Assembly: GCA_035048495.1 (NCBI GenBank)
Contig: CM068548.1
Coordinates: forward strand, 5,454,469 to 5,518,468
Length of the DNA: 64,000 bases
Origin: Euptelea pleiosperma
Taxonomy: Eukaryota > Streptophyta > Magnoliopsida > Ranunculales > Eupteleaceae
Direction of reading: 5' to 3'
The translations under genes and the position numbers were made by a program. This document shows positions 1 to 13,300 of the stretch, one piece after another. Numbering within the stretch: the stretch's first letter is position 1; every line of letters starts with the position of its first letter. A model generated the notes under the pieces. It was not told the DNA's origin, made no database searches, and saw nothing but the letters and a program-made list of their open reading frames with translations.

Positions 1-328
1 TATAAGTGTTTTATCATGCTTGTTTTATCATATCCTTAAAAATCAATGTGTATTACCAACGTTTTGCTAAAAATTCTCCCAACTTCTCTAAGTTAACTGT
101 ACTTCGAATTAAACGAATTAATTTGGTAAATTAATTCGACGAATTTTTGCAATTTTTGCACTAAAAAGGCTAAACTTCAAGAAATTAGCCGAATTTTTAT
201 TGTTTACTTCGAATTAATTCGGCGATTTTTTGTAAATTTTTTAATACATGAACACTTTAATTCTGTCAGTCAAAATTCGGAATTAATTCGGCTAGTTTCG
301 CCGAATTTTGTCGAATTTTAAAACCATG
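1..328. mobile_element. Right arm of a hAT-like fold-back element (cut by window edge)
   Basis: The sequence is dense in GAATTAATTCGG-type motifs and ends TTTTAAAACCATG. The first 120 bases closely match 54725-54850 inside the complete element at 54139-55014, so this is a second copy of that family. The left end is outside the window. It lies in the last visible intron of the glyoxalase gene. Confidence 0.6.
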
Positions 329-759
329 CTATTGTCAGGCAGTCAAGCTATTTGTTATTGAGCACCCTTGCTTCTGAAAGTGTCTATCCTCATGCATGAA
401 AGATTTGGGTCAAGATAACCCTATCAAATGTGAGCTTAAAATTCCAGTCAAATGGATGGTCCTAAGTTTTTCAAATTGTAACCCATTTTCGTAGGGCTAG
501 AAATGTCAGAATGAGCTGATTTTCTGTGAGGATGATCTCCATGTCAGCCATTAACTTATCTCCATGTGGTTCCCACATACGCATGTCAACATAGTGTTTC
601 ATTTTTTTCCTTAACTTATGCTTCGACTTATAAAATGACACACGGTCATGGAACCAAATGCAGATGAGTTAAGGGCTGATTTTTTTAGGATGATGTATAT
701 GTGGGTCCTACATACACATATCATAATAGCAATTCATTTTAGGCTTGTCAAATAACCTG

Positions 760-802
<43 letters not shown>

Positions 803-1327
803 TGGGGATAAAATGTCTAATAAAATGACATATGGTCACGGGGGCCCACATGCGGATGAGTTGACTGATTTTTGGTGAGAATGATCTCCCCACCATGGAG
901 ATCATCCACACAAAAAATCAGCACTTTCTGAAACTTCTAACCCTATCAAATGTGGAGCGAAGTTAATGGTAAAAATGGACAGTTCAGAATATTTCAACTT
1001 GTAATCCACTTTTCATATGGCTAGAAATATCGGAACTGGCAGATTTTTTTGCTAGGTTGATATCCATGCTGAGTAGAATATCCACACCAAAAATCAACCC
1101 TTCACTTATCCATGTGTGCAGCCCACAACCATTAATAATTTTATTAGTCACAAGAGCCTTAGTTATTTTATCCCAACCCATTAAATGAATAATGCTTTTT
1201 GACCAATAAAACCAAACATAAACCAATGAAGTCATCAAAACCAATTGCAAGGAACACTTTATGATCAGAAGAGAAAAAAGTTTTTCAAGGTATAAGCATT
1301 AAGAAGTAATATGCTTAGAAGCTGTAC
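329..1327. other. Intron 8 of GLX1 (part), with MITE-like fold-back segments
   Basis: No coding exon was found here on the minus strand, so the last GLX1 exon lies beyond base 1. The segments at about 480-950 carry the motif set 'GCTGATTTTT..GTGAGGATGATCTCC' and its complement, a repeat family also present at 18.7-19.0 kb and 40.1-40.5 kb. Confidence 0.5.
764..801. repeat. (TA)n microsatellite
   Basis: About 19 uninterrupted TA units in GLX1 intron 8. Confidence 0.95.
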
Positions 1328-4300
1328 CGATTTCCAACCATCAGGATCTAAGCAAGCAGTAATCTTGGTATTGATGCCTGGCAAGGGCCCAGGTTCAAGG
1401 GTAATCTTCCCACCAAAAAGTTTAATTGCTTCTGCAGTCTTATAAACATCATCTGTGCCTATTGCAATCTGGTATGACACAAGAAACAAGTTACCTTAAA
1501 GGGATCCAATAAGATGAGCCTACTAGTGCAAAAAGTAATTCATATTTTCAACAAAAAAAGGTTGACAAAAATCTCATTACAAAATAAATTCAGGAGAATT
1601 AAAAAAGGATCATGATAGCAGGGTGCAGAATTCAGTATCATGTATGTTGCTAAAAAGAAAATCAAGCTTTTCCACATGAAGCTATATAGGAAATAAATAA
1701 AAAAGGAAGACTATTCACCTGTGCATAACCATTTCCTTTGTCGTATTCTGTGACCCCATAGTTGTATGTCAACTCCAGCACCGTGTTTTTATCTTCAGGA
1801 CCATAGCCCATCAAGGCTATTGTATACTGGAAAATCAGCACAACCAAACATCAATCCAGATGAAATATGAATACAACACCAAACATGGCTCAGATAATGA
1901 CTAATAATGATAACTTGAAAAAATGAACAATCAACAAAGAAAAGATGAAACACGTATTAGTCATTAAGGCACTGCAAGTCTCCCACAGTCAGAAAGGTGA
2001 CCTAAAAGCAGAGTGGTCAGTTAATCATGGATTGCTATGCTATGCTCCTAGCCTAGTCCATGGAATTTCAAAATGACTGGCGCCACATTCTTGGCATCCT
2101 CCCTACAAGAATCATATTCTGAATTTTAAACGTAGAAACATGCATGCACACAGATAATGAACGCATGTATATAGATCCATTCATGCATGCTTATCTGACT
2201 TACGCCCCCCACCCCTGATACTGTGTTGGAAGGCAAGCATCAATCGGCATGTCCCATCTATTTTGGTAACAATATGTCAATATGTATGCACAAAAGTGGA
2301 CCCGGACTATGCATCAATTGTATGGTACAACAAACCTATACACAAGGGTCCACATGTACATGCATGCTTATGTGCATATTCTTATTGCATAATACATAAA
2401 TGAATAGCAATAGGAATATCTGCAATTTGTCTATACGTGGAAGATCATACGTTACCTTGTACTCGGGATTATCTCGTTTGCGAAGTAGCTCCATGCCAAA
2501 AGCCTGTAAATTCAGAAAAGACATCCAAAATTTCAGACAGGGTGTGCAAGAAAAGGTAGAACAGAACTAGAAAGAAACCATTTAAAGTACAGATTACAAT
2601 GGAGAAAGTGGTTTCTAACTCTTTTCCAGAACAAGACTTACCTTCTCATAGAAATTTATAGAGCGATCAAGATCACCCACACGAAGCATTACTTGGCATA
2701 GGGGCTCAGGTGTAGGCCCCCTTTCCAAAAGCTCAAACTTATAACCATCAGGATCTTCAATAAAAGCAATTACTGTACTGCCACCTTTGACAGGACCAGG
2801 TTCCCTGGTTACTTTGCCCCCCTTGGCCTTTATGAGATCCACTGTCTTGACAACCTATGAAGAGAAACAAGTAGATACAAACCCTTGTAAATGTTGGCAA
2901 AGAACTCAAAAATACTTCGATAGTGACAGGATGGTGATTACATAACTCTTATATCTAAAGCAATGTTCTAAAAGGCATTTGAGGTTTACGCATCGAGGCA
3001 AGGCTTCCCCAAAAAAACACCCTGAGGCTTATTAGAAAAGTGAAAATGTCCATGAGGAGTATGCATCAACCACTGAGGCTTCAAAAAACGGCATACAGCT
3101 CACACCTTCTTATAAAGCCTTGCCAAAGGCATGCGCTTCACAGGTATATACTGGTGGTGGTAATTTTAGGGTCATACCTTAAAACAATTTTGTTTATTTA
3201 CTTTCATTTTCTCCATCCAACCCTTAGTAGAGTCATAATAATAAACTATTATAGGTTAAATAACAAAAAAGAAAATCTCTTTCTCTCAATGAAACAAGGA
3301 CACTCCATTTTCTAAAAATTTGCCGTGTCAAACACCGTGTTGTACTCACATGTCAGAAACATGCTAACACTTTTTCAAACAAAACTCAATGTATTCAAAT
3401 ATGTAGTTCTCAGTCATTATTTATAGTATTGTATGATTTCAGTGTATAGCAACTTATCCAAATACATTCTTTATATATTGGACACTAAAATGAACCATAT
3501 CAAATAAACCATACATACATGTCTGCATATCAGGTTTGTGTGGGTCAGTGTACCGACACACGTGACCATGTCTTCGTGACAGCTTCCACCAAGATGAAAT
3601 AGATCAAAGTTAAATTCGCAATAGTAAAACCTGTTGTAATCTTGGATCGTAACCAGAATAAGAGATTAGGGTTAGAGATGGAAGAGAGGAGAGGAGAAGA
3701 GAATTGGGAGAAGAGGAGAAATCGTGTAGAGCTTAGAATCGCCTACACGATTTCGCCTAATATATATATTAAGTGAAGGTTTACAATATTACAAGGGCCC
3801 CCTGTAGAATATAAGATATTACAAGTAGGTCCCTGACAACACTCCCCCTCAAGCTGGTGCGAAGATATCTATCATGCCCAGCTTGGATAACAGGTGCTCT
3901 AAGATCCCTTTAGTAACACCTTTAGTTAACACATTTGCAACTTGATCAGCAGTATAGACATACGGTGTGCAAATAAGTCCCTGACCAAGTTTCTCTTTGA
4001 TGAAGTGACGGTCTACCTCAATGTGCTTTGTCCTGTCGTGTTGAACTGGATTATGAGCAATGCTGATGGCTGCTTTATTGTCACAATACAGTTGCATAGA
4101 CCCTTTGACAGGATATCCGAGCTCACTGAGCATAGTCTTCAACCATAGAAGCTCACATACACCATGAGCCATAGAACGGTACTCTGCTTCGGCACTGGAG
4201 CGAGCGACAACTGGTTGCTTCTTGCTGCGCCATGACACCAGATTACCTCCCACATACGTGCAGTACCCTGATGTGGAACGTCTGTCAGTGACTGAACCTG

Positions 4301-7300
4301 CCCAGTCAGCATCTGTATAAGCTTCAACTCGCAGGTGCCCATTCTTACTAAACAGGAGACCCTTCCCTGGAGCCCCCTTAAGATAGCGTAACACTCGGTG
4401 TACTGCCTCAAGATGTGGAGAGCGAGGGGCATGCATGAACTGACTGATGACACTGACTGCGTATGCAATATCTGGTCGTGTCAATGAAAGGTAGATAAGA
4501 CGCCCAACAAGTCTCTGGAACTGGCCTGCATCAGCAATGGGATCCCCATCAACAGGATTCAGCCGATGTTGCTGCTCTATAGGCGTATCGGCTGGTTTAG
4601 CTCCCAAGTTTCCTGACTCTCGAAGGAGATCAAGTACATACTTTCTCTGTGAGATAAACACACCCTGCTTTGACCTAGCAACCTCAATGCCCAGAAAGTA
4701 TCTCAAGGTTCCCAGATCCTTGATTTCGAACTCTGTGCCGAGGTATTTTTTCAATCTACAAACTTCATCTGGGTCATCTCCTGTGACCACGATATCATCC
4801 ACATATACAATAAGAGCAGTAAGACGACCTTGACTTCTCTTAATAAAGAGAGTGTGGTCCGCCTGACTCTGCGAGTAGCCAATCTTCTTGACTGCGGAAC
4901 TGAACCTCTCGAACCAAGCCCTTGGTGACTGTTTAAGCCCATACAAGGCTTTCTTCAGTTTGCATACAAGTTCCTTACTCCTGGTCGAACTGAACCCCGG
5001 AGGACCTGTCATGTAGACCTCTTCCTCTAGATCACCATGGAGGAAGGCATTCTTGACATCCAACTGGTGGAGGGGCCAAGAAAAGTTTGCCGCGAGAGAT
5101 AACAGAACTCGAACTGAGTTCATCTTGGCCACTGGAGCAAACGTCTCCTGGTAGTCAATCCCATAAGTCTGTGTGTACCCTTTTGCAACGAGACGGGCCT
5201 TGTACCTGTCGATGCTTCCATCTGCTTTGTATTTCACTGTATATACCCACTTGCACCCCACGGGTTTCTTTCCTCTAGGCAATGGAACCAAATCCCAAGT
5301 ACCATTCTTTTCTAGAGCTGTCATCTCCTCTAGCATGGCTACTTTCCACTGAGGCTGGCTGAGGGCATCTGAGACACCGGATGGCAGAGCGACACTGGAT
5401 AGGGAAGTAGCAAATGCCCTGTAGGATGGTGAGAGCTGTTGATAGGAAACAAAGTGAGAGATAGGGTGCTTGGTAACACAGTTCCGAATACCCTTCCGAT
5501 GAGCAATAGGTACATCAATGTTTATGGGAAGGATAGTAGGAGCAACAGACATATCATCATGAGGATCACTGAGGACACGATTACCTGGATCGAGTTGGAT
5601 TTCCTGACAGTGAGCTTGGATGGTGGACTGTTTCTCTTTTTGACGTCGTCTGGCATATGTCTTCAGCTGCGGATCTTGTGGCACAGTGTCAGTAGGAGAT
5701 AAGGACAAGGGTACAGGAGACTCATCAAGCAAATCAATGGGTGCTGGTTGAGGAATCTCCCCCTGTGGAGGTATCGGACTCTCGTCAATACTCCCAAGCT
5801 CCCCCTGAAGAGAAGTCCGATCAACTGAGAAGAAGGGAAGACTCTCAAAAAATGTAACATCTAGAGAAACAAACCGACGACGGGTAGAGGGATGGAAACA
5901 CCGATATCCCTTCTGAGTGGACGAATAGCCAAGGAATATACATCGAACGGCTTTCGGATCTAACTTGTCCTTCCTGTGATGGGCGTGAACAAGCAAACAC
6001 AACCAAAAACCTTAGGTGGAATGGAGAACACAGGACAGGAAGGAAACAGGAGTGAAAGGGGAGACTTTGACCCCAAGACACGAGAGGGCATCCGATTTAT
6101 CAAGTAGGATGCCGTCAACACAGCGTCAGCCCAATAACCCTTGGGTACCCGAGTACCAAGAAGAAGTGCCCTAGCAACCTCTAGGACATGGCGATGCTTT
6201 CGCTCAGCGGTCCCATTTTGTTGAGGTGTATCGGCACATGAAGTCTGATGAAGAATTCCATGCTCTTCAAAGTAGGAGGCAAGGCCACTGTACATGTATT
6301 CCCCTCCATTGTCAGTGCGTAGGACTTTTAGGGTGGTGCCCAATTGATTGCACACCATTTTATGGAAGGTCTGAAAGATAGTATGCACCTCATTTTTTGA
6401 TTTCATAAGGTAGATCCAAGTATAACGACTGTAGTCATCCACAAAAACCACAAAGTAGCGAAAACCAAAGATAGAAGTGGTGGGATTGGGTCCCCAAACA
6501 TCAGAGTGCACAAGCTGTAAAGGAAACGTACTTTTTTTATTACTGGTCAGAAAAGACACCCGACATTGTTTTGCAAGTACACAAGTTTCACAGTTGAACT
6601 AAAAAAATGGAATAGACGCAAACTGAGGTAACAGACTCTTCATGACTGAAAGCGGTAAATGACCTAGCCTGTTATGCCATCGCATTAACAGGTCTTTATT
6701 AACGCTAGAACTACTGACATTGGCACTAGACTGATGTGCAACAGAATATGAAGTCGGCTGGCTATCGAGCAGGTACAATCCACCATCCTCACGACCACTG
6801 CCAATCATCCGCCTCGTCTCCAAGTCCTGAAAAACACAGTGAGTAAGAAAAAAGGTAACACTGCAGTTTAGGCTCTTAGTAAGATGGCTAACAGAAAGCA
6901 GGTTAGTGGTGAATTTAGGAACATGAAGTACAGAGGATAAAGACAAAGTAGGTGTGGCAGAGATAGTGCCCTTCCCTGAGATAGAGGAGAAGGTGCCATC
7001 GGCCACACGGACCTTGTCCTTACCCGAGCAGATATTATAGGTGGAGAAAAGGGATGGCATACTAGTCATATGATCGGAGGCACCAGAATCAATGATCCAG
7101 GAAGGACCAATGGGTGCCGTAGACACATGGTGGGCTGAATGGGATGTACCTGTCTGAGCAAAGGATGATGTAGGTGGGGAAGGGCCATCAAGCTGAGTAA
7201 GTAATTGTCGAAGCCTGTCAATGTCCATGCTAGAGAAGGTGTTGGACTGCCCAGAGGAAGGGGTCACATCAGAGGAATCTTGACTGGTGGCATGAGCAGC

Positions 7301-10300
7301 TGAGGTTCCATGTTTGCTACCAGAGGGCTTCTTTGAGGAGCCTTGCTTCCCCCCAGAGAACTGTGCGGGCGACCATGAAGACTCCAGCAGGTCTCCCGAG
7401 TGTGGCGACGCTTGCCACAGTGATCACATTTGAGTCGATCACGATCATCAAGATCCCCATCCTTCTTGGATGTGGGTTTGCTCAATTTCTGAGTGGCCAA
7501 GGCAGACTTCTCAGATAAAGGAACATCAGCATCTGTCTTAGAGCTCATGGCTCTCCTCCTGCTGTCCTCGCTCTGGATGTAGGAGTAGACCTGTGCAATG
7601 GTCGACGGCAGTGGATCTCTGCTCAAGATGTTTGCTCGAACCTGTTCATAGCTCTGGTTCAAGCCACCAAGAAACTCGAATATGCGTCCGCGCACAATCA
7701 TCTTCCGAAACTCCGTAGCATCCTTGGTACATGCAGGGGTGTAGGTCTGGTAGTGATCTACCTCTTCCCACTTGCTACGTAACGCAGCGTAGTATGATCC
7801 CAAAGGAAGATCGCCTTGCTTCAGATGTGCTATCTCCTGCTGAAGTTCATACATCCTAGCAAAATTCCCATCTTGGGAGTAGGTCTGAGATGCAGTGTCC
7901 CATATATCCTTGGCAGTCGGGAGAAAGAGGAAGCCTGTGCTAATCGATGGATGCATGGAGTGAAGCAGCCATGACATAACCATCGAGTTTTCCGCTTCCC
8001 ACTTCTCAAACGCAGCATCGGAGGAATCAGGTGCAGTGACGCGTCCAGTGATATAGCCGGCTTTGCCTCGTCCGGTGATGTACATCTTGGCAGATTGAGA
8101 CCATGCGAGGTAGTTGGTCCCATCGAGTTTCACCGTAGTGATCTGTAGGCCCGGGCTGTGATCACCATGACTTCCCAGACTGGGTGGGGCAACAATAATC
8201 TCTGACTTGGCAGAAGATGACTCCTCAGATGTACTCATGGTAGTAGAGAAGACTTTTCTGATAAGAAATCACCCGAACTGCTGCTGCGGAGGTTCAAATC
8301 ACCTTCTTTTTATTTTTAAAGCCTCCTGCTCGCGTTGCTCACAGGATTCAGGCATTTTTGGAACAACTCCTTTATAGATTTTCTTTTGGAGAAAAAAACC
8401 ACCCGCGGGAAACTTGTAAATGGTTCCGAGGACCTAAAAAGGGTTCCTGGATAGGTGCGGTAGCACTAGGGAGAGGTTCTGGACTCCTCTGAGACCTGCG
8501 GCTAGGTCCAGAGGGTCTTCTCTGACCTTTTAGAAGGGGCGGCTAGGCTTGGTGGCTCTTCTCCAGGCTTCTGGAGTGGGCGGCTATGCCTGATAGCTCT
8601 TCTCCAGGCTTCTGGAGTGGGCGGCTAGGGTTTCAGACTCTTCTAAAGCCTGCGGCTATCCATGGGAGATGATCTCCTTCTTTGGAAAGCCCTTCGCATC
8701 GAATTTCGTAATCCCTAAGGTTCTTCAGACCTCTAGGATTAAGCCATGGTTACATAACCATGCTCTGATACCATGTTGTAATCTTGGATCGTAACCAGAA
8801 TAAGAGATTAGGGTTAGAGATGGAAGAGAGGAGAGGAGAAGAGGAGAAGAGGAGAAATCGTGTAGGGCTTAGAATCGCCTACACGATTTCACCCAATATA
8901 TATATTAAGTGAAGGTTTACAATATTACAAGGGCCCCCTGTAGAATATAAGATATTACAAGTAGGTCCCTGACAACAAAACCCCCATTGTACAAAAATAT
9001 TTTGTACTACCCCACTGAACTTTCAAACTGATGGAATACCCCCCTTTAACCAAACCCTACCATCACTGTAATGCCACGTGTCCGTCATAACAGTGTAAAA
9101 ATACTATGTTACCCTTTTCATCTTCTTCCTCTTTTAACTTCCTTTTTAATCTTTGCTGCTGTTGATGCCATCACCACCACATGTCTGTGCCGCTGCTGCC
9201 ATCACCACCGCCAGGTCCACCACTGGCATCATCACCGCCCCCCTTCATGTTTGTTGTTTTCAGAAAAGCCAGCCTCAAAGATTCCAGTACTGGAATGAAG
9301 GCAGAGGAATGGCATATAGGATCTCTTCTCTTCCCCTCTTTCGTAGCTCCAAAGTGAAAATGGTGAAAACCAGTATTTGGTTTTGACATTTCGTTCTAGT
9401 TCTCTTTCTTATCCCCTTATCTCTCACACAGGCTTCTTTAAATCCGGATTTCAAAGCTTTAATGGCGTTCAAAATCACTTCTGATACAGCTAACAAGCTC
9501 ACTAGCTAGAACGAAACCACCGATCCGTGCACCTTTTATGGCGTTATCCTGTCTCCAAAACCGCGTTTCTCATCTTGTTCTCAATGGGCTCGATCTCCAC
9601 GGCAGTTTCAACTCTCTAACCTCTCTGAACCAGCTTCGTGTTTCGAGTCTCAAGCGAAACCGCCTTTCAGGTCCCATTCCCCATCTCTCTTAACCTCACT
9701 GCACTTAAACTTATTTTTCTCTTACAATGAGTTCTCCAGCAAGATTCCAAAGGGATAATCCCCATAATAATTTTTTAAAAAAAAAGTTAAAACAGGAAGA
9801 AAAAAAAAGGGCAAAATAGTATTTTCACACCGTTATAACGGACACATGGCATTGCAACGAAGGTAGGGTATGGACAAAGGGGGTATTCTATCAGTTTGAA
9901 AGTTCAAGGGGGTAGTACAAAATATTTTTGTATAACAGGGGGGTAGTAATTACCCTTTTTCTTATTAGTAAAAAAAATGATTGATAGGTGAGAAAGGTTA
10001 TCTTATATTCATAATTTTTCCAAAATTCATTTTTTATTGAATTTATCTCATAAAGGTATTTATTCAGAGAGGTGTGCTCTTGAGGCTTACACCACATGAT
10101 TCAGGCTTACGCCTCATGCCTTAGGCCATTGTAACCACCTTGCCCCATGCCTCTGCATTTAAAGATTTAAAGTAATATAGAAATTATATTGATAAGGAAT
10201 GCAAGAGGCAAGCCCAATAGAATTTCCACATCTTTTAAAGCACTTAGATGATTAATGAAAGATCAACTGAAATATTGGGCATTTCTTTGAACCGTGATAC

Positions 10301-13300
10301 TTTGAACCATGATCACACCACAGAAAATACAATGCATGCACCTATTTTCCAATGAGTCTCATTTACAAAAGGTTGTCTAGGTTGATCATTGACACCGATG
10401 GTTTTTTGAAATCTAAAAAACCCGATACTGTTTACAACTCATTGCTCTGACCCAAGGAAAAACAAGTCAGCTGAGTCCCAAGCCTGAGCACTGAGAGTTG
10501 AATACTGCTTTAAACTAAGCCCTGTCAAAAAAATTCAATAAATTTTAAAATGCTACTTGCTTGCTTGTAGGGCCATTCCTAAGTGGCCTACCATACTGGT
10601 CGGTGTACCACACAATTTCAGCTCAATCATATCCATTGACAAGAAATCACCTTTTTCCTCTTTGATAACCAAAACTTCATGATTTCAGAAGCACAAAAGA
10701 AGCTTAATACTTTATAGCACAAGGAAGAAAAAATCCCATTGATCACTGTAACTGCCGTCAAACAGATTCAACCATACGGAACTTGCAAGCAACATCACAG
10801 TTATACTTTGTGAAGTAAGCATAAGCATATGTGATCATAAATATACATTGGAATAAAGAAAATGTGTACATCAAGTTAAATACAAAATTTTCATGCAACA
10901 TCTGTCATGTAGTTTGAGATGATACACTTGAGGACCTGGGAAAGCATAACCTTTTCAAGTAATAAAAACTTACATCATCGACCGCAATACCAAAGTGGCC
11001 AAAACCAGATCCAATGTCATACTTGTCAACCCCGTAATCTGCCAGAATTATTAAATTAAAAAACAAAATCAGCAAGACTCCACCATAACCTATACAAGTG
11101 CATTACTAAGTTCATAAAAAGGACAGAAAACAGTCCACCTCTGAGCATCAAGAAAAATGCCTTAAGAAGCTCCTGTTCTCGAGAAGAGATGACAAACATT
11201 GTAAAGGAGGTTAATCAGATAGCTTACTGTAAGTGAGTTCAACAACAAAGTGTGAATCTTCAGGGCCATATCCAAGAAAGGCATTTGTGTATCTCTCCTC
11301 TGGGATATCACGTTTCCGCAACAGCTTCATCCCCAGGCACTCCGTATAGAATCTGCAATCACCCAAACGTTAATTACCTTTTGATCTAAACCATATATTG
11401 TCATAACTCAACACAAGATCAAAAAAGCAGTGTATAATGTACTGAAGAGACGTGCTTTATGGTCTTGTCCAAGTCTCCAACACGATAAACAACATGTAAC
11501 ATTCTTCGCTTGTCCCTTTTGACCCACTCTAAGGCACTTTCCTGGCTAACAGCAGTGCTTGCTTGCGCCATATTTCCAGCTGTGCTTGACTCTATGTTGT
11601 TTCCCTCTGTTCTTAACAACTTAGATGTTTTTATACCAAACAACTGCGCCTGTGGAATAGCTGGATAACAACCCAAATCGATAAGCAGATGAGAAAATAT
11701 CGCATCTGATGCATCAAATTACCATTTATATAAAGAAAACAAATGCGAGCATGTTTATGTCATAAACATTGTTATCTTTTGCTTGTGAGCATTTCAGACT
11801 CTTGCTCACTGAAAACACCGCCACACCATCCAAATACTAGGGATGAAAAGAAGATATGCATAAAAACAGAATAGGATACATTCTAAAACAAGCCTAATAA
11901 TGGTTCAACATCAACACTGTAAGGAATATATTCATATTTTGTTTGGCGTAATTCAATATGACATAAAACACATTTTGTACCTATCCTACGTGTACTAGTT
12001 AGGCCTTGAGTATGTCGTGGTATGCATCACTCTTGAGTGCATGAAGACTAAAAGCGAAGACTGTAGACTCAGAAGATTAAAGACCGATTTATCTGAAGAC
12101 TTGCATTTGTCTGCAATATTACTTGCGCGCACGTTTAGGATGGTAAGCGACTTAGAGGCCTTAGAGATAGGAGGATTAATTGTAAAATTAACTTAAGTGG
12201 GAAGATATTCGATTTGTACCTAAGTAAAAAAATTTAAATCGGATATCAGGGAAGTTCAATCGATTGGACACCCTGAGTGTCATCGATTGGACTTTGGACA
12301 GAACAATTTCTTCTAGTCCCAATCGATTGGACTCAGAGCCTAATTGATTGAACTGATGAAGGACTTTTTCTTCCCATTCCGTGAAACTTGTTTTCCACTT
12401 CCCCACGACCTCTAAAAGCCCAGGCTTGAGTATACTCTATATAACCCCATTTAGAGCTTAGAGAAAAACACATATTTACACAAGTTCACACAATCTTGAG
12501 AGTCGAGCCTCACAGAGAGAAAAACCTAGGTTAGTCCTTGTTTATCCCATTAAGGTTTCTCTATCTCCATGATCATTGCTTGAACTATATTCACTCACCA
12601 CAAGCTTGATCAAACATCTGCCTAGGTTACCCATTAGAATCTAAACCTAGTAAGCCAGAGAGTATCACATGTGTCTCACTCTTTATTGAGCCGTGTTCAA
12701 GGAGTCAGGGTGTACCGAATCCTTCACTTCCAGGGCTGGACCGGAGAATGTAAATAAGATCGGGTTGTACCGATTGAAGGGTAGGTTTGGGGTGTACCAA
12801 ACTGAACAGCGTTGAGGAGATCGTGGCAAGAAGGGTGCTCGTGGACTCGCGCGTGGTAGCCAGAGGACGTGGACGCACCAAAAGTTGGCCTTGGGTTGTA
12901 GGCTGCAGTAAACAGTACTGCATAGGTAACCTATGTAACTCGTAACCTTTTGTTAATGATACTTTGACGTCTAGACGTAGTCCCGTTGTTTTCCTTGAGA
13001 AAGGTTTCCACGTAAAAATCGCATGTGTAATGATTGAATTATTTATTTTCACATTTGTTACAGATTATATCAAACGACCAAGGAATAATATATCTCTGAT
13101 ATTTTAAATCTCAGTCGATTGAGGTAATCGCATTTTTAATCAATCCTTTGTATGCGACTAAGTACCGTTGAACTTAGACCAGTAATCTGAATTAGGTTGC
13201 TATTAAAACGGTTTATTTTTAAATACTTATTTTTAAAACACTCCTTTTCATAGACCCACATGAGCAACAAAAGAACACAAAACCCAAAAATTTGTACCAT

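Larger units (their letters stand above)
3632..8977 (-). mobile_element. Ty1-copia LTR retrotransposon, nearly complete but defective
   Basis: Order PR-IN-RT-RNaseH marks Ty1-copia. LTRs of 210 and 204 bp, TGTTGT...ACAACA, differ by one 6-base indel and about three substitutions by eye, so insertion is recent. The target duplication AAACC is exact (3627-3631 and 8978-8982). The primer-binding site TGGTATCAGAGC abuts the 5' LTR, and a polypurine tract abuts the 3' LTR. Three lesions disable it: a 1-base frameshift in a G6 run near 7350 after the gag zinc knuckle, a TAG at 6599-6601 before the integrase CxxC, and a frameshift near 5995 in the integrase C-terminus. RT-RNaseH is open. Host setting: GLX1 intron 4, same strand as the gene. 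Confidence 0.97.
3618..9955. mobile_element. Long-TIR element carrying a host gene fragment, interrupted by copia
   Basis: The sequence at 8983-9115 and the complement of 9825-9954 match over about 130 bases: shared blocks ATACAAAAATATTTTGTACT (one mismatch), GAACTTTCAAACTGAT and a GTGTCCGT-AAC-GTGT block. The outer left end GCAATAGTAAAACC (3618-3631) pairs with the outer right end GGTAATTACTACCC, so the copia element sits within the left TIR. The interior (9116-9820) contains an LRR receptor-kinase fragment and no transposase. Superfamily is undecided; Mutator-like or fold-back elements with captured genes are the closest analogues. Confidence 0.65.
2961..10164. mobile_element. Probable hAT-like fold-back element split by nested insertions
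   Basis: The left end CAATGTTCTAAAAGGC with GAGGC/GCCTC motifs (2961-3150) resembles the left end of the complete element at 59192-60075. A GCCTCATGCC-rich right arm is at 10060-10164. Flanking 8-mers ATCTAAAG (2953-2960) and ATTTAAAG (10165-10172) match 7 of 8, consistent with a hAT target duplication. Everything between about 3618 and 9955 is later insertion. The arms are diverged, so this is inference. Confidence 0.4.

Noticed and set aside
708..911. Short minus-strand frame with IYIYIY residues
   Set aside because: Produced by the (TA)n microsatellite; no homology.
2615..2842. Treating each glyoxalase ORF as a separate small gene
   Set aside because: The pieces are consecutive exons with matching phases and splice sites and together rebuild one two-domain protein.
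9071..9389. Frames with His-rich (HHHH) or Gly-rich runs on opposite strands
   Set aside because: Derived from a CCATCACCACC-type simple repeat inside the TIR element; not a gene.
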